A DNA stretch of 43,670 nt from CAXMQS01 sp964195995 (GCA_964195995.1 CAXMQS010000059.1:1-43670), one strand, 5' to 3'; shown: positions 32,374 through 41,603, counted from the first letter of the stretch. The notes: generated by a model from the letters alone, not told the origin. Made by a program: numbers and translations.

Positions 32374-34907
32374 TATTGATACGAGATAGCTTCGAGCATG
32401 TCCGTCTTGGCCCCGCGGAAGCTTGGCCAGATCGAGGCAACGACTCCACCGATGGCGGCCGCGATCACGTATGTGATGAGCAGCTGGAACGGGAACCCAA
32501 AGGTGAGGCCCTCGCTCTCCAGCGCCGTCACCACCGCCCATCCCAAGGCGATACCCAGCACGAGGCCGAGCAAGGCGCCGTACAGCGCGGTGATCACTGC
32601 CTCCCAGCGGATCATCCGTCGCACCTGACGACGCGTCATCCCGACCGCCCGCAGCAGGCCGAGTTCTCGTTTCCTCTCGAAGATGGACAGAGCCAGGGTG
32701 TTGGCGATGCCGAGCAGGGCGATGAGGATCGCCAGCAGCAGAAGCGCATTGATGACGACAAGGAGTACGTCTACTGTCGCCTTCTGGCTCTCGATGAACT
32801 CGGCCTGGTTTCGCAATGTGACGTTGGGGAAGTCGGCGAGAACGGCATCAACGGCGGCGCGACCGGCTTCAACATCGACGCCATCTGTGATGTTGACGAA
32901 GACCATGAAGTTGAGCTTGGTCGAGAAGCGCTCTTCGAAGAAGGTGTTTTCGATGAGGTAGGCGGAGAGGCCCTCGCTGGTGAAAGTGCCATCGACCTCC
33001 ACCTGTTCGACTCCGGTGAGGGGGAACTCCATGGTGATGGTGTCTCCGACGGCCACGCCAAGGTCTTCTGCCGTGTCGACCTGCAACAGGACACCTCCGT
33101 CCGCCAGTGCCGCCACGCTGCCCGTCTGGACGTCGGCCGCGAATACCTCGTCGAGCGTGGCCGAATCGACTGAGATGAGGTCGCGTTCGGACCCGTTGGC
33201 GTTCTTCCAGAATCCGAAGCTCATCGGTGACACAACATCAACCTCGGGTAGCTCGGCTATCAGGGTGGAGGCGGCCGGGCTGACCCCGGTCAACGTGGGA
33301 TCACCGAACGAAGAGGCCTGAATCTGGAAGTCGACCGATCCGAAGTTCTCGGTGATCTGCTCGGTGATCGACTCCTTCAGCGAAGCGGCGAGGATGGCGA
33401 CCATGCTGACAACGGCGACGCCGATCATGAGCGCAGACGCCGTAGCCGCGGTGCGCCGGGGGCGACGCACCGAGTTCTCGCGAGCCAGAGTTCCGGTGAC
33501 GCCGTAGATCACAGGAAGCGGTGCTCCGATTATCCGAGCGCTTCTCCGCGCGATGAGGGGGGACAGGCCGGCGACCCCGAAGAACAACACGACCGCGCCG
33601 AGGCCAACGACTGGGAGTGGGTCATCGTTCGAGGTGAAAAGGCCAACGAACAGCAACAGAACACCGAGGGCCGTAACGATGGTCGCGGCGATGGCTCGTT
33701 TGCGCAGCGAGCGCGGGCCTCCGACGGTGGCTTCCGTAATGGCAGCGACGGGAGGTATGCGCGAGGCCTGTCGAGCCGGGATGACGGCGGAGAACAGCGT
33801 TACCGCCATGCCGACCGCCATGCCGACTATCACCGCGCTGGGCCGGATGGTGAGGGGGCCTTCTGGGAATGACACGCCAAATGCGTCGAAGGCGATCCGG
33901 ATCAAGACCGTGAGGCCGATGCCGGCTAACACCCCGATAGCCGAGGCGATGAATCCGACCACCAGCGCCTCCATGACCACCATGCGCGTTACCTGGCGGG
34001 AGGTGGCGCCGACTGCTCGCAACAAAGCCATCTCCTTCATGCGCTGGGCGATGATGATGGAGAATGTGTTGTAGATGATGAAGCTGCCGACGAGAACCGA
34101 GATGCCGGCGAAGACCAGGAGTGCAGTGTTCAGGAATCCAAGAGCCTCCTGGAGGTCTGCCTGGTCTTCCTCACCCTGGACGTCGGCAGTGACTGCTTCG
34201 AAACCCGCAGGGAGGACGTCGTTGACGCGGTCGACCAAGGTCTCGAGCGCAACCGAGCCGTCTCCGACGGCTGAGACCGAGGCGTACTCGTCCGGCGAAT
34301 CGAAGACTCGAAAGGCCGTCGGCTCGTCGAATATCGCCAGCGTCGCGCCGAGAAGGTTGTCCTCTTCGCCAAAGCCGGCGAACCCGACGAGCTCGAACTC
34401 CTCGGTGCCTGTAAGCAGGATCACCTTGACGTTGTCGCCGATGGAGAAGCCGCTGTCCCGCGCCGTGCCGGCGTCCATCATGACTTCTCCGGCGTTCTCG
34501 GGAGGCCGACCTTCCTTGATGGTTATGACCGATAGATCTTCTGCCCCCGGAACCCAGGAGAACCCGAAGGTGGGAGCTTGGCCGCCGATCGGGTCGCCCG
34601 ACTGATCGATGAACTGGGCGAAGCCCTGGACGGTGCCAACAGCGTTGTCGATGCCCGGCACCGCCTGGACCTCATCGAGGACGTCGGCGGGAATCGGCAC
34701 CACCTGGCCGGTGAACTCGGTCTCTCCCCGAACGTACAGATCGACGCTGGCATTGATCTCGTCGAACAGGCCCGTGAAGGCGCGATCGAGGGTGTCGGTG
34801 AAGACGAAAGTGCCGGAGACGAACGCCACTCCGAGCACGATGGCCATGGCGGTGAGACCCAGCCGCAGCTTGTGAGCGAGAACCCCTTTCCAAGCAAGCT
34901 TCAGCAT
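32373..34907 (-). CDS. MacB/FtsX-type ABC exporter permease
   Basis: An 844-residue permease of the type with two FtsX domains. TM1 (about 11-33) is followed by a large extracytoplasmic domain (about 45-255). The first FtsX unit is IIYNTFSIIIAQRMKEMALLRAVGAT (given by ends) near 290, and later TM helices run to about 480. A second ectodomain lies at about 495-715, and the C-terminal FtsX unit has ERKRELGLLRAVGMTRRQVRRM. Such permeases move lipoproteins, peptides or drugs by mechanical transmission rather than carriage through the membrane. The start is 2 bp downstream of the ATPase stop, so they form one exporter. Confidence 0.92.
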   Translation of the reverse strand: MLKLAWKGVLAHKLRLGLTAMAIVLGVAFVSGTFVFTDTLDRAFTGLFDEINASVDLYVRGETEFTGQVVPIPADVLDEVQAVPGIDNAVGTVQGFAQFIDQSGDPIGGQAPTFGFSWVPGAEDLSVITIKEGRPPENAGEVMMDAGTARDSGFSIGDNVKVILLTGTEEFELVGFAGFGEEDNLLGATLAIFDEPTAFRVFDSPDEYASVSAVGDGSVALETLVDRVNDVLPAGFEAVTADVQGEEDQADLQEALGFLNTALLVFAGISVLVGSFIIYNTFSIIIAQRMKEMALLRAVGATSRQVTRMVVMEALVVGFIASAIGVLAGIGLTVLIRIAFDAFGVSFPEGPLTIRPSAVIVGMAVGMAVTLFSAVIPARQASRIPPVAAITEATVGGPRSLRKRAIAATIVTALGVLLLFVGLFTSNDDPLPVVGLGAVVLFFGVAGLSPLIARRSARIIGAPLPVIYGVTGTLARENSVRRPRRTAATASALMIGVAVVSMVAILAASLKESITEQITENFGSVDFQIQASSFGDPTLTGVSPAASTLIAELPEVDVVSPMSFGFWKNANGSERDLISVDSATLDEVFAADVQTGSVAALADGGVLLQVDTAEDLGVAVGDTITMEFPLTGVEQVEVDGTFTSEGLSAYLIENTFFEERFSTKLNFMVFVNITDGVDVEAGRAAVDAVLADFPNVTLRNQAEFIESQKATVDVLLVVINALLLLAILIALLGIANTLALSIFERKRELGLLRAVGMTRRQVRRMIRWEAVITALYGALLGLVLGIALGWAVVTALESEGLTFGFPFQLLITYVIAAAIGGVVASIWPSFRGAKTDMLEAISYQ

Positions 34908-34909
34908 GA

Positions 34910-35659
34910 TTAGCCCCCGAGCTGCTTCATCATGTCGAGGACGCTGTCCTGGGTGGGGTCGAGCAGGCCGCCGACGACCTTGCCATCGCCGAGGAACACG
35001 ATCCGATCTGCATAGCTGGCAGCCGCCGGGTCGTGAGTGACCATGACGATGGTCTGGCCGAGGTCCTTCACAGCCTGCTCCATGAAACCGAGGAGCTCTC
35101 CTGCCGCCGTCGAGTCGAGGTTGCCGGACGGCTCGTCGGCGAAGATAATCTCGGGTCGGGAAACGAGAGCACGCGCCGCGGCGACGCGTTGTTGTTGTCC
35201 ACCTGACAGTTCGGATGGCCGGTGGGAGAGGCGGTCGCCGAGCCCGACCGCTTCGACTACCTGGTCGTACCAGGCCTTGTCGGGATCGTCGCCCGCGATG
35301 TCGATGGGAAGTGTGATGTTCTCGGCGGCACTCAGCGTGGGTATGAGATTGAACGCTTGGAAGATGAAGCCAACCTTCTTGCGCCGCAGCAGGGTGAGGG
35401 CACGGTCGTTGAGCGACCCCAGCTCGGTGTCACCGATGTAGACCGAACCGCTGGTGAGGTTGTCGAGGCCGGCAACGCAATGGAGCAGGGTCGACTTGCC
35501 CGATCCGGACGGGCCCATGATGGCGGTGAAGCGGCCACGCTCGAACTCGACGCTGAGCCCGGCGAGAGCGTGAACTGCGGCGTCGCCTTCGCCGTAGATC
35601 TTCTGACCATTCTCGACACGGGCCGCGAGGCGGGTGGTGGGGGCAGCTGTGGTGGTCAA
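34910..35659 (-). CDS. MacB/LolD-type ABC transporter ATPase
   Basis: A 249-residue ATPase. Walker A is GPSGSGKST, the signature LSGGQQQRVAAARALV, Walker B IIFADEPSGNLDS, and the switch His is in VTHDPAAA. The start is a TTG at 35659, chosen because GGGAGA lies a few bases upstream and it gives the normal N-terminus. It pairs with the FtsX-type permease downstream (2-bp gap). The DUF4342 gene is 22 bp upstream on the same strand. Confidence 0.92.
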   Translation of the reverse strand: MTTTAAPTTRLAARVENGQKIYGEGDAAVHALAGLSVEFERGRFTAIMGPSGSGKSTLLHCVAGLDNLTSGSVYIGDTELGSLNDRALTLLRRKKVGFIFQAFNLIPTLSAAENITLPIDIAGDDPDKAWYDQVVEAVGLGDRLSHRPSELSGGQQQRVAAARALVSRPEIIFADEPSGNLDSTAAGELLGFMEQAVKDLGQTIVMVTHDPAAASYADRIVFLGDGKVVGGLLDPTQDSVLDMMKQLGG

Positions 35660-35681
35660 GAGATTCTCCCTTTGTCTGACA

Positions 35682-35948
35682 TCATTCGCCTTCTTCGCGG
35701 CGCTCGATGGTGATGGTGCAATCGGTCACTAGTGCGGCGATGGCGCCGACAGCGGCCCAAACCGGGACCAGCAGAGCTCCCACGACCCCGATGGTCAGTG
35801 GGATCTCAATGAGGGTGTTGCCCTCGTCGTTCTTGACGATGACGCGGCGCACATTGCCTTCGTGCAAGAGCTCCTTGAGCTTGGCGACCAGTTCGTCACC
35901 TTTGACCTTGAAGTCCTCGGTGGTTGAAGTGCTGTCAGCGGTAGTCAT
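35682..35948 (-). CDS. DUF4342 protein
   Basis: An 88-residue protein with a well-conserved DUF4342 pattern: FKVKGDELVAKLKELLHEGN, RRVIVKNDEGNTLIEIPLT and ALVTDCTITIER. One hydrophobic segment (about 52-74) probably anchors it in the membrane. Function is unknown. A strong ribosome site (AGGAGGG) precedes the ATG. It is first in a three-gene unit with the MacB-like exporter, which suggests a role with that complex or shared stress induction. Confidence 0.85.
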   Translation of the reverse strand: MTTADSTSTTEDFKVKGDELVAKLKELLHEGNVRRVIVKNDEGNTLIEIPLTIGVVGALLVPVWAAVGAIAALVTDCTITIERREEGE

Positions 35949-36043
35949 GACCCTCCTAGTGATGCGCGGAGGTCCCCCTCCTGCCTACCTGGAAATCCTA
36001 GGGCCGACCTATGCCGCGGGAAGAGTCGGATGACACCTTGCTC

Positions 36044-36874
36044 TTAGGACGCCGAGACCCGCCGCCGCCGTGTCTTAGCAGTCCCGGCGGCGCTCTCGGC
36101 ACGCGGCTCCCACTTGAAGTAACGCAGCGCCACCACGGCGCCGACTACTCCCCACGCCGTCAGCACTGCGAGGTCATCCCAGCGCCAGGCGGCGTCCGTC
36201 GTGAAGGGGCTGAAGGCGTCTTGCATCGGAGTCACGAAGTGTTTCAGCGGGAAGAAGTCACCGACTCGCTGGATCCAGGCGGGGGCGTCGCCGGTGTCGA
36301 GGAACACGTTGGAGATGAACGCCAGCGGCAAGATCGTCGCCTGGGCGATGGCAGGGGCGGTGTCCCCCGTCGGCGACAGCGCTGCCAATGCCAATCCAAG
36401 CCCGGCGAACGCTCCGGCACCGAACATGAAGGTAACAACGGCAGCTGTCAGCGTCGCGCCGTAGATCTGTAGGTCATAGAACAAGACTCCAACTGCCAAC
36501 ATGAGGATCGTGCCCAGCAGCGCGATCCAGATACCCGAGCCGACGACGCCCGCCATGTAGATCCGCGGCGGCAGCGGCGTCCCCCGCACCCGTTTGAGGA
36601 TGCCCTCGTCGCGAGCGATGGCGATGCGGATGCCGACGTTGGTGTACGTGGCCGAGGCCGCGGCGAACACGGCGAGCGACGGCGCGAAGAACTGGGCGAT
36701 GGAAGGCTCACCGGGTTCCGTCTCGAAGTTGAACAGCGTGTTGAACAAGAACAGGAACATCAGGGGAAAGATCAGGGTGAAGAAGGCCGCCACCGGGGTG
36801 CGCCAGAAGCTCTTGTTCTGATAGCGGATCTGGTCCCACACCAAGCGCAGATCAGAGGTTCGTCCCTCACTCAT
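36044..36874 (-). CDS. ABC-2 type exporter permease
   Basis: A 276-residue membrane subunit with about six TM segments: the first at about 28-45, then a loop with a characteristic RDEGILKRVRGTPLPP and further TM segments to about 255. The LKR-x-RGTPL motif is typical of ABC-2 exporters such as DrrB-like proteins. The C-terminus is basic (TRRRR). It overlaps the ATPase gene by 8 bp, so they form one exporter. Substrate unknown; drugs, polyketides or lipids are common in the family. Confidence 0.9.
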   Translation of the reverse strand: MSEGRTSDLRLVWDQIRYQNKSFWRTPVAAFFTLIFPLMFLFLFNTLFNFETEPGEPSIAQFFAPSLAVFAAASATYTNVGIRIAIARDEGILKRVRGTPLPPRIYMAGVVGSGIWIALLGTILMLAVGVLFYDLQIYGATLTAAVVTFMFGAGAFAGLGLALAALSPTGDTAPAIAQATILPLAFISNVFLDTGDAPAWIQRVGDFFPLKHFVTPMQDAFSPFTTDAAWRWDDLAVLTAWGVVGAVVALRYFKWEPRAESAAGTAKTRRRRVSAS

Positions 36875-37778
36875 CGGCGGCCTCGCCGTCCGTTAGTTGG
36901 ATGTAGACGTCCTCAAGGCTCGGTCGCACCACGGAGAGAGCATCGAGCTCGATACCGCGCTCAACGGCCCATCCCGTCAGCGTGTGCAGGGCCTCCGTTG
37001 GAGATGCAGTGCGGAGAGTTATTGAACCATCGGCCGCCTCGGCGTCGGGTCGCAAACTTTCAGGAAGGTCGGTCAGCATCGATTGAGCGGCGACGAAGGA
37101 GATGGTGGCCTCTGCCTGCTGGCGACCCCCGAGGGTGTCGGGCGTCCCCTCGGCAACGATGTTCCCCTTCACGATCACGGCGACTCGATCGGCCAAGCTC
37201 TGTGCTTCGTCCATGTAGTGGGTCGTAAGCAGGATGGTCTTGCCGAGTGATCGCAGGTTGTCCACCAAGTCCCATGAGCGGCGGCGCGCCGATGGGTCGA
37301 ACCCAGTTGTCGGCTCGTCGAGGAAGATGAGTTCGGGGTCACCGACCAGACCCAGGGCGAGATCGACTCGCCTCATCTGACCACCAGACAGGGTCTTGAT
37401 GCGAGCGTCGGCCTTCTCCGACAGTCCAGTCACCTCGATGATCCGATCGATCGCCAGGGTGCGCGGGAACATGGGGGCGTAGACGTTCAAGAGCTCGCGG
37501 GGGGTGAACTCCTTCTCGATTCCAGATGACTGGAGAACGATGCCGATGCGCTCGCGGTACTTCCGGCCCCCGGTCTCCGGGTCGTGGCCGAGAACGGACA
37601 CCTCGCCTTGCGTCCTGGTCCGATGTCCTTCGAGGATTTCGACGGTCGTTGTCTTGCCGGCGCCGTTGGGCCCGAGGATGGCAAAGACCTCGCCCTCCTC
37701 AACGGTGAGGTCGATTCCGTTGACGGCGCGGTTCGATCCGTAGTGCTTGTGGAGCCCCTTGACGACGACTGCGACCAT
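36867..37778 (-). CDS. ABC-2 type exporter ATPase (DrrA-like)
   Basis: A 303-residue ATPase. Walker A is GPNGAGKTT, the signature LSGGQMRRVDLALGLVG, Walker B LIFLDEPTTGFDP, and the switch His is in TTHYMDEAQ. A C-terminal extension of about 80 residues with an E-D-V-Y-I-Q-L motif is typical of drug-exporter ATPases. It is the first gene of the pair with the permease, with an 8-bp overlap. It is divergent from the gene at 37884 across 105 bp. Confidence 0.93.
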   Translation of the reverse strand: MVAVVVKGLHKHYGSNRAVNGIDLTVEEGEVFAILGPNGAGKTTTVEILEGHRTRTQGEVSVLGHDPETGGRKYRERIGIVLQSSGIEKEFTPRELLNVYAPMFPRTLAIDRIIEVTGLSEKADARIKTLSGGQMRRVDLALGLVGDPELIFLDEPTTGFDPSARRRSWDLVDNLRSLGKTILLTTHYMDEAQSLADRVAVIVKGNIVAEGTPDTLGGRQQAEATISFVAAQSMLTDLPESLRPDAEAADGSITLRTASPTEALHTLTGWAVERGIELDALSVVRPSLEDVYIQLTDGEAADE

Positions 37779-37883
37779 GCGGCGAGGCTATCGGACGGCT
37801 GGAACCCCACCAGAGGCCTTCGGCATGCAAGACCGGCATGAGCTGGCAGCCGAGCCCCGCTCCGAGCCGCTACCGTCGCGCCA

Positions 37884-38402
37884 ATGGACGAGCGATTGAG
37901 AAGCATCCTGGGCCACGCCGAGCTGCGCAGCCTCCCGATCTCTCCGCTATGGACGCTGACGTCGGGCGGCCGCGAGCTGGCCAAGCTGCGTCGCTTTCCC
38001 CGCCAGCACATCTCCAGTGTCAAGCTGGCTGATGACACCGTGTGGACCCTTGTTCCCAGCGGGTGGGGTGTAGTCCGCGCCATGGACGGCGACACCGAGA
38101 TAGCCAGGATCACCCGGCGTTCGTGGTGGGGAAGGCGCTGGGAGATCGAGTCGGTTGGCTTCGCCGTCGGGCTCGTGAGCAGAGCGCGTCCCCGTCGTTG
38201 GTCGATGACCATCGGAGGCCAGCCCATCGCTGAAGTGAGGGGATCGGCGTTCTCCTACAACCGGGTCTACTTCGACGCTTCGCTCAATATCCCGGTCGCT
38301 GCCGTTGTGTTGGCATGGCAGGTCATCGCCAGGCCCTGGGAACAAGCAGCGCATCCGATCGAGCTGGTACCGGGGCAGGTCCGCCGCGCCACCGCTTCGT
38401 GA
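37884..38402 (+). CDS. Hypothetical soluble protein, possibly LURP-one/Tubby-like
   Basis: A 172-residue protein with no signal peptide. It is rich in short strands and aromatic residues: WTLVPSGWGVVRAMDGDTE, ARITRRSWWGRRWEIE and SMTIGGQPIAEVRG. This pattern of beta strands with repeated gene-neutral motifs recalls LURP-one/Tubby C-like proteins, but I am not sure. The end holds a hydrophobic stretch (IPVAAVVLAWQVIA). Its stop overlaps the sulfurtransferase start in TGATG, so the two are co-translated. No function is proposed. Confidence 0.65.
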   Translation: MDERLRSILGHAELRSLPISPLWTLTSGGRELAKLRRFPRQHISSVKLADDTVWTLVPSGWGVVRAMDGDTEIARITRRSWWGRRWEIESVGFAVGLVSRARPRRWSMTIGGQPIAEVRGSAFSYNRVYFDASLNIPVAAVVLAWQVIARPWEQAAHPIELVPGQVRRATAS

Positions 38403-39226
38403 TGGGACCGTTGGTAGACGTCGGCTGGCTAGAGGAGCACCACGACGATCCTTCCGTGCGGATCGCCGATGTGCGATCGGTCGGCTCCAGCCTTCTCAAT
38501 CGTGCCGCCTACGACTCAGGCCACATCGCCGGTGCCGTCTTCTTCGATATGGAAGCCGACCTCGCCGGTCCCGGCGGAGGCCGACATCCGCTGCCGGACG
38601 CCGCAGAGGTTGCCGCATTTCTCGGCGCACGAGGCATCGGGTCTGAACACCAGGTGGTCGTGTACGACGACAGTGCGGGCGCGGCCGCATGCCGTCTGTG
38701 GTGGATGTTGCGCTCGCTCGGACATGAGTCCGTAGCGCTGTTGGACGGTGGACTCCAGGCCTGGCAGGAAGCACGACACGAGCTGTCGCTGGAGGAGCCG
38801 ACCCCAACAGCATCGAGCTTCGAGGGCACCAGTTGGCAAGGGGTGCTGACCGCCGACGAGTTGGTCGACAAGCTGGGTGAGGTAGAGCTACTCGACGCCA
38901 GGGGCAACGACCGTTATCGCGGCGAGAACGAGGTGCTCGATCCGGTTGCTGGTCATATCCCTACCGCCCACAGCACGCCGTTCGAGCACAACCTCGACGA
39001 GCGGGGACGCTTTCGGTCTCCAGCTGAGCTCGCAGATCTCTACTCCGCTTACGCCGACGGGGATGTTGTTGTTTACTGCGGCAGCGGGATCACCGCGGCG
39101 CACACCCTGATCGGCCTCGAACTCGCCGGGATCGAGGGGGCCAAGCTTTACCCAGGCTCGTGGAGCGATTGGATCACCGACTCGTCGCGACCTCAGGCGA
39201 CAGGAGCGGAGCCCGGGACGCCGTGA
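38402..39226 (+). CDS. Sulfurtransferase (thiosulfate/3-mercaptopyruvate type)
   Basis: A 274-residue protein with two rhodanese domains. The inactive N-terminal one has the usual HIAGAVFFDME and the second has the active loop VVYCGSGITAA with Cys226. The CGSG(I/V)T loop is more typical of 3-mercaptopyruvate sulfurtransferases than of thiosulfate enzymes (CRKGV), so sulfur from 3-mercaptopyruvate is the better guess. GHIPTAHSTPFEHNL precedes the loop. It starts at the ATG overlapping the previous stop, and its stop overlaps the next GTG. Confidence 0.9.
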   Translation: MGPLVDVGWLEEHHDDPSVRIADVRSVGSSLLNRAAYDSGHIAGAVFFDMEADLAGPGGGRHPLPDAAEVAAFLGARGIGSEHQVVVYDDSAGAAACRLWWMLRSLGHESVALLDGGLQAWQEARHELSLEEPTPTASSFEGTSWQGVLTADELVDKLGEVELLDARGNDRYRGENEVLDPVAGHIPTAHSTPFEHNLDERGRFRSPAELADLYSAYADGDVVVYCGSGITAAHTLIGLELAGIEGAKLYPGSWSDWITDSSRPQATGAEPGTP

Positions 39227-39669
39227 CGTCCTACGTTCACAGTCAGTACTCGCCGCTGCGATTGCGGCTGCCGATGTTGGTTGGAGCACTGATCGTTGTC
39301 GTTGCTCTCTTCTCCGATGGCGGGTTTCAGGTGCTCGGCACAGTTCTCATCGCCGGAGCCCTGATCGCACTGCTAACGCTCACCCTCGGTCGGCTCACCG
39401 TTGAGGTGCGTGTCGACCACGTGCGCGTCGCCTTCGGCGCCGGCTGGCCGGCGAGGACCATCAGGTTCGAGGACATTGTCTCTGTGGTCGCGGTCCGCAA
39501 TAGCTGGTGGTACGGCTGGGGGATTCGCTGGATTCCGGGAGGCCGACTATGGAACGTCTGGGGCCTCGACGCCGTGGAGCTGCGACTCACTTCAGGAAAG
39601 CGTTTCCGCATCGGGACAGACGAGCCGGACGCCCTGCTAGCGGCGCTGCCTGCCCTACCCGCTGTCTAA
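39223..39669 (+). CDS. Small membrane protein with PH-like C-terminal domain
   Basis: A 148-residue protein. Two TM segments (about 13-30 and 34-51) are followed by a short all-beta domain with ARTIRFEDIVSVVAVRN, WIPGGRLWNVWGLDAVEL and KRFRIGTDEPDALLAAL. The pattern R-x-G-T-D-x-P-x-x-L is seen in bacterial PH-like proteins such as DUF3093. The GTG at 39223 is chosen since it overlaps the preceding stop and avoids a long charged extension. The last 15 bp overlap the convergent fusion gene. Confidence 0.6.
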   Translation: MTSYVHSQYSPLRLRLPMLVGALIVVVALFSDGGFQVLGTVLIAGALIALLTLTLGRLTVEVRVDHVRVAFGAGWPARTIRFEDIVSVVAVRNSWWYGWGIRWIPGGRLWNVWGLDAVELRLTSGKRFRIGTDEPDALLAALPALPAV

Positions 39670-41475
39670 CGTCGGTTCGATGCCGAGCGCTTCCTCGGCA
39701 GCTTCCAATCGCTGGCCGCCTTGCAGCGCCGGCGCGAAGAGATCGCCGTAGCGGGCTAGGCGGTCCCAGATGGTCGCGATAGTGAAGTCGTCTGGAGCAA
39801 CCTCGTCGAGCTCTTCCCACAGGATCGGGGTCGATACCGGAGCTCCCGGCCGCGGCCGCACCGAGTACACGGAGGCGATGGTCTTGCCCCCAACGTTCTG
39901 ACCATGATCGATGAACACCTTGCCCGCTCGCCGCGGGATGTCCCACTCCATGGTCACGTTGTCGGGGTCGGCGGCGACAAGCATCCTTCCGATGGTCTCG
40001 ACGAAGAAGCGGACCCGGCGGTAGTCGTAGTCGGGCTCGAGCGGAACGTAGATGTGGAGCCCAGTGGCGCCCGATGTCTTCAGGTAAGACGCCAGGCCGA
40101 GGCGCTCCAGCAGCAGCTGGAGATGCCGGGCGGTGTCGACGACCTGTTGCCAGCTTGAGCCCTCGGCCGGGTCGAGGTCGAAGATGGCGAAGTCGGGCCT
40201 GTCGACGGTGCGGACTCGGCTTAGCCAGGGGTGGATCTCGATGCACCCGAGGTTGACGATCCACAGCAGCGACTCAAGGTCCGGAGCCGTGACAAAGTCG
40301 ATGGGCGCGCCGCGCTGAGCCGAGTGGATCGGCGCAGTCGGTAGCCAGTCGGGCGTGTGGCTCGGTGCCTGCTTCTCGTAGAAGAAGTCGCCGTCGGCGC
40401 CGTCGGGGAAGCGTGCCATGACGATGGCGCGGTCGGCCAGGTGGGGGAGCAACACCGGCGCCACGCCTGCGTAGTACTGCAGCAAGTCGCCCTTGGTGTA
40501 GCCGTCGCTGAAGAAGGGCTTGTCGAGGTTCTTCAGCCGCAGAGGCCTTGCTGCGTCTTGTGGCTTCCAGGCGTCGCCGCCCGGAACCATCACCAGGGGA
40601 GTAGGGAACTCGACTAACCCCGACCCCAACGGTCTCTCGTCTTCGGATGGCCGAGGTGTCGACGACTCCGCCGCCCGCAGGTCGGCGAAGATGGCGTCGT
40701 GGCTCGACTGTTCCTTGGCCTCGGAGATGACGGTCATGCGGATGCCGGCCGCCGCCGCCGCTGCGGCCAGCGGTCCGGCCTTGATGGAGCCCGTCCCGTA
40801 GGGGATGTGCTTGATCTCGCCGGCAGGTCCAAACTCGTTGTCGGTGAACTGGCAATGCAGGGGATCGATGGAGTAGCCGGGGAAGTTGTCCCGCAGAAAT
40901 TGGAACACAGAGGCAAAGGCGCTCGGTTCGGTAAGGGCTCCGCCCGACATCGCATGGACGTGAGCCCAGTCGACGACGGGACGGACGAATGGGAACTTGG
41001 AGGCGATGAGCGCGATGTCGCCCAGGGTGCCGAAGGCCCGTTGCGTCCCGCTGGTCTCGAGGCCGAGCGCGACCCCGAGGTGGGCGATCTTGGGGGAGAG
41101 CCTCTCCAGCGATTCATCGACCAGGGCGTGCAGTTCTTTCGGTTCTCGGCCCTTGACGTGACCGGTGTGGGCGACGATGACCTTGGCGCCCAGAGCCTTC
41201 CCGAGCTTCATGGAGTGCTCCAGAGATGACAGGGTCACCTTGGCCTTCTCGGCATCCTCCATGGTGAGGACCGCGAAGTAGGGGGCGTGCAGTGACAGGG
41301 CGATATCCCGCTCGGCTGCCAGCTCGGCGAAGGCTCGACACCGCTTCTCCTTCCAAGGGAAGCCATTGACAAAGGCCAGCTCGTAGGCGCGGTGTCCCTT
41401 GGCAGCCAGCTCGTCGAGGAAGGCTGCGTCGTCGCCATCATCCGGCGGCAATCCCGAGATTCCGAAGCGGATCAT
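39655..41475 (-). CDS. Fusion of endonuclease IV-like TIM barrel and LigD-like polymerase domain
   Basis: A 606-residue protein. Residues 1-270 form an endonuclease IV/xylose isomerase-like barrel. Plausible zinc ligands are His63 (SLHAPYF), His103 (VAHTGH), Glu139 (LETSG), Asp169 and His172 (VVDWAHVH), His207 (LHCQF), His223 (KHIPYG) and Glu252 (VISEAK), eight of the nine used by Nfo. Residues 300-600 match the primase-polymerase domain of LigD: Asp433/Asp435 in FAIFDLDPAEG, TSGATGLHIYVPL, and VFIDHGQNVGGKTI followed by RPRPGAPVSTP. No ligase or phosphoesterase domain is present, and no Ku gene is near. An abasic-site nuclease joined to a gap-filling polymerase would suit base-excision or end-joining repair. 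It is convergent with the small membrane protein gene. Confidence 0.88.
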   Translation of the reverse strand: MIRFGISGLPPDDGDDAAFLDELAAKGHRAYELAFVNGFPWKEKRCRAFAELAAERDIALSLHAPYFAVLTMEDAEKAKVTLSSLEHSMKLGKALGAKVIVAHTGHVKGREPKELHALVDESLERLSPKIAHLGVALGLETSGTQRAFGTLGDIALIASKFPFVRPVVDWAHVHAMSGGALTEPSAFASVFQFLRDNFPGYSIDPLHCQFTDNEFGPAGEIKHIPYGTGSIKAGPLAAAAAAAGIRMTVISEAKEQSSHDAIFADLRAAESSTPRPSEDERPLGSGLVEFPTPLVMVPGGDAWKPQDAARPLRLKNLDKPFFSDGYTKGDLLQYYAGVAPVLLPHLADRAIVMARFPDGADGDFFYEKQAPSHTPDWLPTAPIHSAQRGAPIDFVTAPDLESLLWIVNLGCIEIHPWLSRVRTVDRPDFAIFDLDPAEGSSWQQVVDTARHLQLLLERLGLASYLKTSGATGLHIYVPLEPDYDYRRVRFFVETIGRMLVAADPDNVTMEWDIPRRAGKVFIDHGQNVGGKTIASVYSVRPRPGAPVSTPILWEELDEVAPDDFTIATIWDRLARYGDLFAPALQGGQRLEAAEEALGIEPTLDSG

Positions 41476-41527
41476 GTAGAAACGCTACCGGTAGCTAGTG
41501 GTCGTGCACAGGCGCTACATTCGAGCC

Positions 41528-41603
41528 GGGCCGGTAGCTCAGTCGGCAGAGCAGCGGACTTTTAATCCGAAGGTCGAGGGTTCGCTCCCCTCCCGGGGGG
41601 CCA
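41528..41603 (+). tRNA. tRNA-Lys (anticodon TTT), possibly degenerate
   Basis: The D arm (TAGCTCAGTCGGCAGAGC), anticodon loop CTTTTAA with stem CGGA/TCCG, and T stem GAGGG/CCCTC are normal. CCA is encoded at 41601-41603. The acceptor does not pair well: GGGCCGG against CCGGGGG gives only four of seven pairs. The anticodon stem has one G-A mismatch and the T loop is TTCGCTC without the usual A58. It may be a decayed copy, or a copy altered by integration of the element downstream. Confidence 0.65.
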
